A DNA stretch of 64,000 nucleotides from Phaeovulum molybdatiresistens (GTDB lineage: Bacteria; Pseudomonadota; Alphaproteobacteria; Rhodobacterales; Rhodobacteraceae), in NCBI RefSeq assembly GCF_023544865.1, contig NZ_JAMJFX010000007.1, forward strand, positions 80,502 to 144,501, read 5' to 3'. The position numbers were made by a program, and so were the translations under genes. Of the stretch, positions 46,713 to 55,132 are shown piece after piece. Position 1 is the stretch's first letter. Each line of letters starts with the position of its first letter. The notes below the pieces were generated by a model. The model saw only the letters and a list, made by a program, of their open reading frames with translations. It ran no database searches and had not been told where the DNA came from.

Positions 46713-47135
46713 TCAGCGCAGGCCGATTTCGGACAGGGCGGCCATCAGGGCGCGGGGCAGGGGCTCTTCGCGGTCGCGCCCCCGAGGCAGGTCGCGCGGG
46801 GCGTCGGCGGGGTTCAGGTAGCGCCAGCCCTGGAAGGGGCGGCGGGGCTGGGCCTCGGTGCGGATCACCTCGGGGTCTAGCTGGATGGCGCAGCGGGTGA
46901 TGCCATCGGCACCGGTGCGTTCGCGCAGGCCCACGATTCGTTGCCGCGCCAGAACCACGCCCTTGAACACCCAGTAAAGCGAACCGCCGGCCAGGATTTC
47001 CTCGGCTCGTTTCGGCCACATCCGGGTGACGTGTTCGGCCACGCCGCCGCCGAAATGCGCGGTCTGCCAATCGGTCAGATCCTCGACCCGTTCGGCGCCG
47101 ACGCAAAGCTTGATCATGTGCAGCGGATCGGCCAT
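46713..47135 (-). CDS. DUF1489 family protein
   Basis: The 140-residue cytoplasmic protein (MADPLHMIKLCVGAERVEDL, AEHVTRMWPKRAEEILAGGS, LYWVFKGVVLARQRIVGL, QLDPEVIRTEAQPRRPFQGW, RYL) matches the alphaproteobacterial DUF1489 group of unknown function. GGGGAAG precedes the ATG at 47135. It converges with hisG and diverges from nrdJ. No motif suggests an activity. Confidence 0.88.
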   Translation of the reverse strand: MADPLHMIKLCVGAERVEDLTDWQTAHFGGGVAEHVTRMWPKRAEEILAGGSLYWVFKGVVLARQRIVGLRERTGADGITRCAIQLDPEVIRTEAQPRRPFQGWRYLNPADAPRDLPRGRDREEPLPRALMAALSEIGLR

Positions 47136-47157
47136 TTCGTTCTTCCCCAGACTTTAC

Positions 47158-47173
47158 CCGCTATATAATGCGG
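47158..47173. promoter_or_regulatory. NrdR-like box overlapping a -10 element of nrdJ
   Basis: CCGCTATATAATGCGG contains CTATATAATG, nine of ten matches to the NrdR core CWATATATWG. It includes a perfect TATAAT at 47164-47169. I see one box only, where NrdR sites usually come in pairs, so confidence is limited. No cobalamin riboswitch is visible in 47136-47263. Confidence 0.45.
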
Positions 47174-47263
47174 TCTGGCGTCGGGGCAATCGTTGACCAG
47201 CCCCGGCGCGGGGCGTATCTTGTCGCCTCTTCCCGAAGCAGCGCAAGACCGCAAGGAGCCCGC

Positions 47264-49528
47264 ATGACCCGCTTTGCCGCCCCGATCGCCGAACAGATCT
47301 GGGATATGAAATACCGCCTGAAAGAGGCTGACGGCAGCCCGATCGACGCGAGCGTGGAGGATACCTGGCGGCGCATCGCGCGCGCGCTGGCCGCCGTTGA
47401 GGCCGATCCCGCGCAATGGGAAGAGCGCTTCTATGCCGCGCTGGAGGATTTCAAATATCTGCCCGCCGGCCGGATCACCGCCGGCGCCGGCACGGGCCGG
47501 TCGGTCACGCTGTTCAACTGTTTCGTCATGGGCACGATTCCCGATTCGATGGCGGGCATCTTCGACATGCTGAAGGAAGCCGCGCTGACGATGCAGCAGG
47601 GCGGCGGGATCGGCTATGATTTTTCCACCATCCGCCCGCGCGGGGCCGAGGTGAAGGGCGTGGCGGCCGATGCCTCTGGCCCGCTGTCGTTCATGGATGT
47701 CTGGGACGCGATGTGCCGCACGATCATGTCGGCGGGCTCGCGTCGCGGTGCGATGATGGCCACGATGCGCTGCGACCACCCCGATATTGAACAGTTCATC
47801 ACCGCCAAGCAGGATGCAGCGCGGCTGCGGATGTTCAACCTGTCGGTACTGGTGACCGATGCCTTCATGCAGGCAGTCAAGGCCGACGGGCCCTGGGATC
47901 TGACCTTCGGCGGCAAGATCTATCACACCGTGCAGGCGCGCGACCTGTGGAACAAGATCATGCGCGCGACCTATGATTTCGCCGAACCCGGCGTGATCTT
48001 CATCGACCGCATCAACCAGATGAACAATCTGAACTATTGCGAGACGATCGCGGCCACCAACCCCTGCGGCGAACAGCCGCTGCCGCCCTATGGCGCCTGC
48101 CTGCTGGGGTCGGTCAACCTGGCGCGGCTGGTCACCGATCCGTTTACGGCCAAGGCCCAACTGAACCCCGCCGCGCTGGACGATCTGGTCCGGCTTGCGG
48201 TGCGGATGATGGACAATGTGGTCGATGCCAGCCGCTTCCCGCTGCCCCAGCAGGCCGAGGAGGCGCGCAACAAGCGCCGGATCGGGCTGGGCGTCACGGG
48301 CCTGGCCGATGCGCTTTTGATGCTGGGCCTGCGCTATGGCAGCCCCGAGGCCGCGGCCCAGACCGAAGCCTGGATGAAGCAGATCGCGCGGGCGTCCTAC
48401 CTCGCCTCGGTCGATCTGGCGCGCGAAAAGGGCGCCTTCCCGCTGTTCGATGCCGACCGCTATCTTGCCTCGGGCAACATGATGAAGATGGATGAGGACG
48501 TGCGCGACGCGATCCGCACCCATGGCATCCGCAATGCGCTGCTGACCTCAATCGCGCCCACGGGCACGATCAGCCTTTATGCGGGCAACGTGTCCTCGGG
48601 GATCGAGCCGGTCTTTGCCTATGCCTACAAGCGCAAGGTGCTGCAGAAGGACGGCTCGCGCACCGAGGAAGAGGTGGTCGATTACGCCGTGCAGATGTGG
48701 CGTGACCTGAAGGGTGATGCGCCCTTGCCCGATTATTTCGTGAACGCCCAGACGCTGGCGCCGCTGGATCACGTGCGGATGCAGGCGGCGGCGCAGAAAT
48801 GGATCGATTCCAGCATTTCCAAGACGATCAACTGCCCCGAGGACATTTCCTTCGACGATTTCAAGGATGTCTACATGGCCGCCTGGGATCAGGGCTGCAA
48901 GGGCTGCACCACCTATCGTCCGAATGACGTGACCGGGTCGGTCCTGTCGGTGTCCGAGACCGAGGAAAAGGCGCCCGAGGCCGACAAAGGCGCCGAGGTG
49001 GTCTATCTGACCGAGCCGCTGGACCGCCCCGCCGCGCTGGAAGGGTCGACCTACAAGCTGAAATGGCCGGGGTCCGAGCACGCGATCTACATCACCGTCA
49101 ACGACATCATCCAGGCCGGCCACCGCCGCCCGTTCGAGGTGTTCATCAATTCCAAGAACATGGAACATTTCGCCTGGACGGTGGCGCTGACGCGGATGAT
49201 CTCGGCGGTGTTCCGGCGCGGGGGCGATGTGTCCTTCGTCGTCGAGGAGTTGAAGGCGGTCTTCGACCCGCGCGGCGGCGCCTGGATGGAAGGGCGCTAT
49301 ATCCCCTCGATCCTGGCGGCGATCGGCGGCGTGATCGAACGTCACCTGATCTCGATCGGCTTCATCGAGGGCGAGGGCATGGGCCTGAAGGTCGACCCGC
49401 ATGCCGAACGCATGGCGGTGGGCGACACGCCGCGCGCGCCGGCATGCCCCAGCTGCGGCGCCTATGCGATGCGGATGATCGAGGGCTGCATGACCTGCGC
49501 CGATTGCGGGCACAGCAAGTGCGGCTGA
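47264..49528 (+). CDS. nrdJ: Adenosylcobalamin-dependent class II ribonucleotide reductase
   Basis: The 754-residue enzyme makes deoxyribonucleotides with vitamin B12 and so works with or without oxygen. Active-site elements include Cys86 in VTLFNCFVMG and Cys268-Gly-Glu270 in NPCGEQPLPPYGACLLGSVN. SIAPTGTISLYAGNVSSGIE and the C-terminal metal-ribbon CPSCGAYAMRMIEGC...CADCGHSKCG also fit. The ATG at 47264 (MTRFAAPIAE) follows AAGGAG. The gene stands alone between a promoter with an NrdR-like box and a clear terminator. It is the last core-like gene before the accessory region. Confidence 0.96.
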   Translation: MTRFAAPIAEQIWDMKYRLKEADGSPIDASVEDTWRRIARALAAVEADPAQWEERFYAALEDFKYLPAGRITAGAGTGRSVTLFNCFVMGTIPDSMAGIFDMLKEAALTMQQGGGIGYDFSTIRPRGAEVKGVAADASGPLSFMDVWDAMCRTIMSAGSRRGAMMATMRCDHPDIEQFITAKQDAARLRMFNLSVLVTDAFMQAVKADGPWDLTFGGKIYHTVQARDLWNKIMRATYDFAEPGVIFIDRINQMNNLNYCETIAATNPCGEQPLPPYGACLLGSVNLARLVTDPFTAKAQLNPAALDDLVRLAVRMMDNVVDASRFPLPQQAEEARNKRRIGLGVTGLADALLMLGLRYGSPEAAAQTEAWMKQIARASYLASVDLAREKGAFPLFDADRYLASGNMMKMDEDVRDAIRTHGIRNALLTSIAPTGTISLYAGNVSSGIEPVFAYAYKRKVLQKDGSRTEEEVVDYAVQMWRDLKGDAPLPDYFVNAQTLAPLDHVRMQAAAQKWIDSSISKTINCPEDISFDDFKDVYMAAWDQGCKGCTTYRPNDVTGSVLSVSETEEKAPEADKGAEVVYLTEPLDRPAALEGSTYKLKWPGSEHAIYITVNDIIQAGHRRPFEVFINSKNMEHFAWTVALTRMISAVFRRGGDVSFVVEELKAVFDPRGGAWMEGRYIPSILAAIGGVIERHLISIGFIEGEGMGLKVDPHAERMAVGDTPRAPACPSCGAYAMRMIEGCMTCADCGHSKCG

Positions 49529-49612
49529 TGCGGCTGGGCAAGGGCTGTTGTGCGGCGTCGCATCAAATGGCCACTTTCAGAGGTTTTCTGTCCATTCTGA
49601 TCGCATAACGTG

Positions 49613-49647
49613 ACCACCGGAGCCGAAGGTTCCGGTGGTTCTCTTTT
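49613..49647 (+). terminator. Rho-independent terminator after nrdJ
   Basis: ACCACCGGA (49613-49621) pairs with TCCGGTGGT (49631-49639). TCTCTTTT follows to 49647. Confidence 0.8.
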
Positions 49648-49786
49648 GTAATCAATGCGTTGTGTAGACTTGCGGAAACCTTGTCGAAACCGGTTTGTGA
49701 GGGCCGGGCTAGCGGCGACTTTGCTCGCGACATCGATGCGCTCGTGCAGTGGGCCTAGGGCAGCTATCCAGAAGGCGACGAGACGC

Positions 49787-50506
49787 CCGATCGACATCGA
49801 GGCGGACAGCCGGACCTATGGAGCATTCGATGAGCTGCACGGCGCAGTGGACCCCGCCTCCTTCGCGGATCTGCTCCAGCGCTCGGCAAATACCCATCAC
49901 GGAGTGGTTGGTCCCGAGTTTGTTCAGAAGTTGATAGGAACCTTTGAAAAAAGCGGGGATCAGATCTCGGCCCTCATCGAGAAGCGCGCCAAGACCTGGC
50001 TCGGTTGTCTGGCCTTCATTCCCGACGGGCAGACGCAGCGGGTCGCAAAGAGGTTTGCAGTGATTGGCGTGGCCGGCGAAATCGCGACGGTGTTCGGTCT
50101 CACGGGTTGGAACAAGGGGGACGCATTGAGTGCTGCAAAAGATGGATTCCATGACTGGTATGACCGCCGTTACGGCGGTCTGCATGAAGAGCTCGCGGCC
50201 AGCGTCGCTGCGCTGAAGCAGTTCATGGACACGCATCTTACTGGCTTGCCCATGGTCGCGGGACCGCACGGTGGGGGTGAGCCGAAGGGGTGGCGCGATA
50301 CGAAGTTTCTCTATCTGACCCCCAAGACTTGGGTGGAGATTTTCCATGGGGCCGACAGCTCGAAAGTCGCTCATGCTCTCAGGGAAGCGCAGATGCTGCG
50401 TCCGGAGGGGAACCGGCCGTTGCGTAAGGCCCCGCGTGCCATCCCCGGTCGGCCCCGGCTCTCCACGCTGGACATCGAGCGGGTTCAGGCCTTCAAAGCA
50501 GGCTGA
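49787..50506 (+). pseudogene. 5'-truncated remnant of a DUF927-domain protein
   Basis: From residue PIDIEADSRTYGAFDELHG onward the frame resembles the C-terminal half of DUF927 proteins, large ATPase-like proteins common on integrative elements and phages. Matching stretches are DPASFADLLQRSANTHHG, RVAKRFAVIGVAGEIATVFG followed by LTGWNKGDALSAA, and KFLYLTPKTWVEIFHG. The ATP-binding N-terminal half is missing. Sequence upstream (49655-49786) has no matching protein character. The frame to the stop is otherwise intact. Codon use differs from nrdJ next door, which fits acquired DNA. It is most likely non-functional. Confidence 0.6.
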
Positions 50507-50516
50507 AGATTGCGGT

Positions 50517-50543
50517 GCGGGACCGGACCAGAGCCGGTCCCGC
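50517..50543 (+). terminator. Terminator-like hairpin after the DUF927 remnant
   Basis: GCGGGACCGG (50517-50526) pairs perfectly with CCGGTCCCGC (50534-50543). Only a weak TT follows. The remaining 50544-50744 holds nothing I can support. Confidence 0.5.
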
Positions 50544-50744
50544 TTGCTATCTGGTCCCGCGGTCCCGGTGGCCCCGGCTGTCTGGTTATCAGACCATTTG
50601 ATGTCGGCGCAGACGCGCGGAGCGAGTCACTGCCAGGTATGAGGGGGTAGGGGCTCCTTCTTGTCCTAAGCGTCGCGACCGCGCCCCAGTGGCTCGCTCA
50701 GGGCCTTTGGAGGGCAGGGCGAACAGAGAGGCCGCCCGCCGGAT

Positions 50745-52037
50745 TCAACGATCCAGGGCGTCTCGGAATCGCGCCCACGCCACTGTCCCGACAACGGCTG
50801 GTTTGCGCATGAAGTAGAACGGGATTGGTCTTGGAAGTGTGATTGGGAAATCAAGATCTCGTTCGGGAACGCCGCTCGCCCAGTCGGCCATCACCTTGCC
50901 AAACGCTGTTCCCATGGCGACCCCGCGACCGTTGAAGCCAATGCCTGCCAATACATTCGGAGACACGAGGTCAAGGTGGGGGTAGTGATCCTTGGTCATC
51001 GCCACGAAGCCGCCCCATGCGTAAGACCAGTTCACATCGCGTAGCTGTGGATAAAGCTTCACGGAAGCGTCACGAAGCGCCTGCATCTGATGCAGAGTGC
51101 CTGTTTCAGAATATGCCCCGCGTCCGCCCATCACGAAGCGACCTGCGGGGTCTTTCCGGAAATAGAGCAGAAGTCGGCGGCTGTCCGAGGCTGAGTGGCC
51201 GTAGGGCAGAATGGATTTGGCAACGTTGTCTGGCAGGACATCGGTCGCCACCTGGATCGAGCGGATCGGAACGACCGTGCGGCGCATTGGCGGCACCAGT
51301 CCATCTGTATAACCATTCGTGCACAGAAGAACCTTGTCAGCACGCACGCTGCCGCCCGCTGTGCGCAAAACGTGGTGGTTGGACATGGATTGCATGCTTG
51401 TGACACGGCTATGGCCGTGGATAGCAGCACCCGCACGGATCGCCGCATCCGCCAGCCCCAAGGCATAGTTTAGGGGGTGCAGATTGCCACCGCGCTCGTC
51501 GATCATGGCGTTGCGATAATAGTCCGTGCCCAATAAATCGGCGGTTTCCTCGCGAGACAGCATCCGCAGCGGTGCACCACGACGGACCCATTGCGTAACA
51601 CGATTCCGGACGACATTCTCGCTTTGCTCGCTGTGAACGGGCTGAATCCAACCCGTCTGCGCGGCGGCGCACTGCATGCCGTGGCGTGCGATCAGGTCGA
51701 AAACGAGCTGCGCTGCCCCTCCGGACATGGCGACCATCTTGCTGCCCATATCCTGGCCAAAATGCTGCACGATCGTATCCGGATCTTCTTTCAAGCCCGG
51801 GTTCACCTGACCGCCGTTCCGCCCCGAGGCGGCCCAGCCAGGGGTCTCGGCTTCCAGAACGATCACGCGCTTGCCGCGTTCAGCGAGATGCAGCGCCGCC
51901 GAGAGCCCGGTAAAGCCGCCGCCGACGATTGCGACATCGCAGCTGTGTTCTCCTTCCAACGGAGGGCAGTCGGGCGAGGGGTTCGCGGTCGCTGTCCAGA
52001 GCGAGTTGGATATGACCTCGATTTCATTCCTGATCAT
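50745..52037 (-). CDS. FAD-dependent amine/amino-acid oxidoreductase (DAO family, PuuB-like)
   Basis: The 430-residue protein has an N-terminal FAD-binding motif (DVAIVGGGFTGLSAALHLAE), the PuuB-type WAASGRNGGQVNPGLKEDPD and a C-terminal GIGFNGRGVAMGTAFGKVMA. Relatives oxidise gamma-glutamylputrescine or other secondary amines and N-substituted amino acids to aldehyde or imine plus peroxide. It lies 19 bases downstream of the XRE-cupin gene in one operon, divergent from an amino acid-type ABC transporter. The imported compound is therefore probably its substrate. There is no neighbouring puuA or puuD, so a full Puu pathway is not present here. Confidence 0.88.
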   Translation of the reverse strand: MIRNEIEVISNSLWTATANPSPDCPPLEGEHSCDVAIVGGGFTGLSAALHLAERGKRVIVLEAETPGWAASGRNGGQVNPGLKEDPDTIVQHFGQDMGSKMVAMSGGAAQLVFDLIARHGMQCAAAQTGWIQPVHSEQSENVVRNRVTQWVRRGAPLRMLSREETADLLGTDYYRNAMIDERGGNLHPLNYALGLADAAIRAGAAIHGHSRVTSMQSMSNHHVLRTAGGSVRADKVLLCTNGYTDGLVPPMRRTVVPIRSIQVATDVLPDNVAKSILPYGHSASDSRRLLLYFRKDPAGRFVMGGRGAYSETGTLHQMQALRDASVKLYPQLRDVNWSYAWGGFVAMTKDHYPHLDLVSPNVLAGIGFNGRGVAMGTAFGKVMADWASGVPERDLDFPITLPRPIPFYFMRKPAVVGTVAWARFRDALDR

Positions 52038-52056
52038 GTTGTCGCCTTCCTTTCGC

Positions 52057-52665
52057 TCAATAAACAGCGGGGGTTACGATCCAGAGTGCTTCGGTTACCT
52101 GATCACCCTCACACCAGAACCGGATCATCTGTCGTGCGTCGAATGCGAAGCTATCGCCCTCGTTGAGACGCATCACTTGGCCATCGACTTCCAAGCAAAG
52201 CACGCCCGAGAGGACGGTGCCACATTTCGCCCCTTCCGCGTGATTGTATGGAGTGTCGCCCGTGGAACCGCCCGGGCGGATGACCAGGCGCATCATCTGG
52301 ATTCCTGCGCAGGCGTCCGGCGTCATCAGTTCCTTGATCATGCCTTTTGATCCAAGGTCCAGAACCCTGCGCTGATGTTTCCGCACGACGATCGCACTGT
52401 CATTTGCGGCGTCGGGCGTATCGAACAGCCACCCCACCGGCATCTCCAGAGCACCGCAGATAGAGCCGAGCGAACGCACTGATGGCATCGTCAACCCCCG
52501 TTCGATCTGACTCAGCAGGCCGATTGACACCTCCGCCCTTTGCGCCACCTCCTTGAGCGACAAGCCCCTGACTTTTCGGCGGAGCCGAAGCTTCGAGCCG
52601 ATGTCGTTGTCTGCGGCTGAGGCCGGTGCGGGGTCGTGCTCGGATGGTGCGGTGGTAGCATTCAT
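52057..52665 (-). CDS. XRE-family transcription regulator with C-terminal cupin (PuuR-like)
   Basis: The 202-residue protein has a helix-turn-helix at about residues 23-78 (KLRLRRKVRGLSLKEVAQRA, EVSIGLLSQIERGLTMPSVR). A cupin sensor domain covers about 120-200 (RPGGSTGDTPYNHAEGAKCG, VDGQVMRLNEGDSFAFDA). This architecture is typical of repressors of amine and amino acid catabolism that sense the small molecule in the cupin. It sits at the divergent promoter with dyads at 52687-52722 and probably controls both its own operon and the transporter. Confidence 0.92.
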   Translation of the reverse strand: MNATTAPSEHDPAPASAADNDIGSKLRLRRKVRGLSLKEVAQRAEVSIGLLSQIERGLTMPSVRSLGSICGALEMPVGWLFDTPDAANDSAIVVRKHQRRVLDLGSKGMIKELMTPDACAGIQMMRLVIRPGGSTGDTPYNHAEGAKCGTVLSGVLCLEVDGQVMRLNEGDSFAFDARQMIRFWCEGDQVTEALWIVTPAVY

Positions 52666-52686
52666 GCGGTTGACAACCTCTATGTA

Positions 52687-52722
52687 ATTTCGTCAGACTG
52701 AAATAAGTCGACCTGAATTTCA
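52687..52722. promoter_or_regulatory. Candidate operators of the XRE-cupin regulator
   Basis: Between the divergent genes are ATTTC (52687-52691), GAAAT (52700-52704) and TGAATTTCA (52714-52722, itself a perfect nine-base dyad). Together they give two overlapping ATTTC/GAAAT inverted pairs. This is the most symmetric part of the 103-base gap. Confidence 0.4.
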
Positions 52723-52768
52723 ATATATATCTAACCAACGCAGGTCGCGCAACGCAACGGGAGATACC

Positions 52769-53533
52769 ATGACACATCTGACTCGTATTGTTCGCGGTGC
52801 AGCAGTGGCTCTGTTGACCAGCGGCTTCGTTACTGGCGCTACGATGGCGCAAGACGTGACCCACAAGGTTGGCTCGACACCCTCTGGCGTTCCCTTCACC
52901 TTCCTGGATGTGAAGACCAACCAGATCGATGGAGTGATGGTCGACATCATCCGGGCGATTGGCGAAGATCAGGGCTTCAAGCCGGAGGTCGAGGCAACGC
53001 AGTGGAGCGCGTTGATTCCTTCGTTGACCAGTGGAAAGATCGACATCATTGCCGCCGCCATGTATGCAACCGAGGAGCGCGCCAAGGTCGTAACGTTCAC
53101 TGACACCGTTTACACCTATGGCGAGGGCCTTTTCGTCAAGAGCGACGATGCCGGCAGCTACAAGAGCCTGGACGACCTCGCGGGCAAGACGGCCGGTGTT
53201 CAGGTCGGAACCGCTTATGTCGAACCGCTCAAGGTCAGCGGGAAATTTGCGGATGTGAAGGTCTATGACACCATCGCCGATATCATGCGCGACGTGGCGC
53301 TTGGGCGGATTGACGTCGGTTTTGGGGACCGGCCAATCGTGGCCTATCAGCTGTCCCAGAGCGCGTCCGATGTGCGTCTTGTCCCGGAATATGAAAGCCA
53401 GGTGACGGGCAACGTCGCGATCGCAGTTCGTCAGGATGACGCGGATCTTCTTGCCAAGATCAACGCTGGTCTTGCCAACATCAAGGCCTCGGGGAAGCTC
53501 GACGAAATCATCGCGAAATGGGGCATCAACTGA
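52769..53533 (+). CDS. Polar amino acid-type ABC substrate-binding protein (family 3)
   Basis: The 254-residue periplasmic protein has a signal peptide ending near TGATMAQ. The family 3 body has VGSTPSGVPFTFLDVKTNQI followed by DGVMVDI, ATQWSALIPSLTSGKIDII, AAAMYATEERAKVVTFTDT, LDDLAGKTAGVQVGTAYVEP and VALGRIDVGFGDRPIVAYQL. The ligand is an amino acid or related cation. It is the first gene of the rightward transporter operon, behind GGGAGA. Confidence 0.93.
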   Translation: MTHLTRIVRGAAVALLTSGFVTGATMAQDVTHKVGSTPSGVPFTFLDVKTNQIDGVMVDIIRAIGEDQGFKPEVEATQWSALIPSLTSGKIDIIAAAMYATEERAKVVTFTDTVYTYGEGLFVKSDDAGSYKSLDDLAGKTAGVQVGTAYVEPLKVSGKFADVKVYDTIADIMRDVALGRIDVGFGDRPIVAYQLSQSASDVRLVPEYESQVTGNVAIAVRQDDADLLAKINAGLANIKASGKLDEIIAKWGIN

Positions 53534-53543
53534 CCCTGGCATC

Positions 53544-53572
53544 GGGGCGGCGTAGGTTTTCGCCGCCCCTTT
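53544..53572 (+). terminator. Intercistronic hairpin after the family 3 binding protein
   Basis: GGGGCGGCG (53544-53552) pairs with CGCCGCCCC (53561-53569) and TTT follows, 29 bases before the permease start. It is probably a partial terminator or mRNA end-protector that lets the binding protein be made in excess. Confidence 0.7.
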
Positions 53573-53601
53573 CAGCATGAACTAAATCCGCAGGAGGTTG
53601 A

Positions 53602-54255
53602 ATGACGGGGTTTTTCACTAAGGCGGGTGATTATCTGCCGATCCTGATGGATGGTGTGTTCCTGACGCTGATCGTCACGTTCTTCTCGGTCATCCTGAGC
53701 ACGGTTTTGGGTTTTGTCTGGGCCATCATGATGTGGTCCCGGATCCCGGTTCTGGCGGGCATCAGTCGGACGTTCATCACCGTCATTCGCGGTATCCCGA
53801 TCATTGTGCAGCTGTTCTACATCTATTTCGTCATGCCCGAAGTCGGGCTCAACCTTACCGCGGTGCAGGCGGGGATCATCGGGCTGGGTATCGCCTATTC
53901 TGCTTATCAAGCAGAGAATTTCCGCGCAGGGATTGAGGCGATCGACCGTGGGCAGATTGAAGCCGCACACTCGATCGGCATGACAGACAGTCTTGTGATG
54001 CGTCGGGTCATCATGCCACAGGCCGTCCGGATCGTCCTGCCGCCGTTCGGCAACACGATCATCATGATGCTGAAGGATTCCTCGCTTGTCTCGACCATCA
54101 CGGTTGCGGAACTGACCCGGCAAGGCCAGCTGATTGCGGCCTCGACGTTCGACAACATGACCGTCTTCACCTTGGTGGCATTCATCTACCTTGCCCTGAG
54201 CCTTCCGCTCACATTCCTGACCCGGCATCTTGAACGGAGGTATTCCCAGTCATGA
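53602..54255 (+). CDS. Polar amino acid ABC transporter permease (HisM/GlnP family)
   Basis: The 217-residue membrane protein has the family pattern: [20 protein letters not shown] near the start, [37 protein letters not shown] and the coupling segment [26 protein letters not shown] precedes the ATG. Only one permease is present, so the channel is probably a homodimer. It overlaps the ATPase gene by ATGA. Confidence 0.94.
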   Translation: MTGFFTKAGDYLPILMDGVFLTLIVTFFSVILSTVLGFVWAIMMWSRIPVLAGISRTFITVIRGIPIIVQLFYIYFVMPEVGLNLTAVQAGIIGLGIAYSAYQAENFRAGIEAIDRGQIEAAHSIGMTDSLVMRRVIMPQAVRIVLPPFGNTIIMMLKDSSLVSTITVAELTRQGQLIAASTFDNMTVFTLVAFIYLALSLPLTFLTRHLERRYSQS

Positions 54256-54986
54256 TTTCAGTTCAGGACATCTACAAATCCTTCGGATCGCTCGAGGTGA
54301 TCAAAGGGGTCAGCTTCGACGTTGCGAAGGGTGAGGTCGTCTGCATCATCGGACCGTCGGGATCGGGGAAATCCACCATTCTGCGCTGCATCAATGGCCT
54401 CGAGACGTATAACCGTGGCGCGATCACGATCGAAGGGGCCAAAGTCGACCCCGAGGATCGTTCGATCGTCGACATCCGAACGCAGGTCTCGATGGTTTTC
54501 CAGCGCTTCAACCTTTTCCCGCATCGAACCGCGCTGGAAAACGTCATGGAAGGCCCGATTTTCGTCAAGGGCGTGAAGCGTTCCGAAGCGCGCGATCAAG
54601 CGGTAGAGCTGTTGGAAAAGGTTGGCTTGGCGGGCAAGTTCGATACGCGCCCGGGTCAGCTATCGGGCGGACAGCAACAGCGCGTGGCGATCGCGCGCGC
54701 CCTGGCGATGCGTCCGAAGGCCATTCTATTCGATGAGCCGACTTCCGCCCTGGACCCCGAACTGGTTGGTGAGGTTCTCTCTGTCATGCGCGATGTCGCC
54801 TCGGAAGGCATGACGATGGTTGTCGTGACCCATGAAATGGGGTTCGCCAAGGCCGTTGCCGATCGGGTCTTGTTCCTGGAATCCGGGACAATCGTCGAAC
54901 AGGGGTCCCCCGATGAGGTGTTGCGCAATCCGCAGCATCCGCGCACGCAGGACTTTCTGCATCGGGTGATCCACCCGATGGATTGA
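54252..54986 (+). CDS. Polar amino acid ABC transporter ATPase
   Basis: The 244-residue single cassette has Walker [20 protein letters not shown]-loop [15 protein letters not shown], signature [16 protein letters not shown], Walker [17 protein letters not shown] and H-loop [16 protein letters not shown], as in GlnQ/HisP. It powers the preceding permease. No terminator is obvious after it. Confidence 0.95.
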   Translation: MISVQDIYKSFGSLEVIKGVSFDVAKGEVVCIIGPSGSGKSTILRCINGLETYNRGAITIEGAKVDPEDRSIVDIRTQVSMVFQRFNLFPHRTALENVMEGPIFVKGVKRSEARDQAVELLEKVGLAGKFDTRPGQLSGGQQQRVAIARALAMRPKAILFDEPTSALDPELVGEVLSVMRDVASEGMTMVVVTHEMGFAKAVADRVLFLESGTIVEQGSPDEVLRNPQHPRTQDFLHRVIHPMD

Positions 54987-55052
54987 CGCACAGGTGCAAA
55001 GAGCGATCGCTGTCAGGCGACTTCGGTATGCAATGCGGATGCGGGGCGGGCT

Positions 55053-55083
55053 ATTCGGAAAGGCAGCAGTGCGGGATCGGTGG
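55053..55083. repeat. Near-direct repeat, left copy, flanking the phosphoester transporter unit
   Basis: From GGCAGCAG onward, 20 of 22 bases (55062-55083) match the segment ending at 63331, in the same orientation. The two copies bracket the unit 55133-63175. The surrounding gap 54987-55132 has no gene I can support. Confidence 0.5.
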
Positions 55084-55132
55084 CGCGACGAGCTTTCGCA
55101 AACGCCACTTTTGGGGGATCTCAGGCGCGCGA

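Noticed and set aside
47136..47263. Cobalamin riboswitch upstream of the B12-dependent nrdJ
   Set aside because: The gap is only about 130 bases and shows no B12-box or the expected helices.
49529..49790. tRNA gene or attachment site at the edge of the accessory region
   Set aside because: I could not fold a cloverleaf or find a repeated core here, only the nrdJ terminator.
52057..54986. Complete putrescine (Puu) utilisation cluster
   Set aside because: Only the oxidase and regulator resemble Puu proteins. The synthetase, dehydrogenase and hydrolase genes are absent, and the transporter is ABC rather than the PuuP type.
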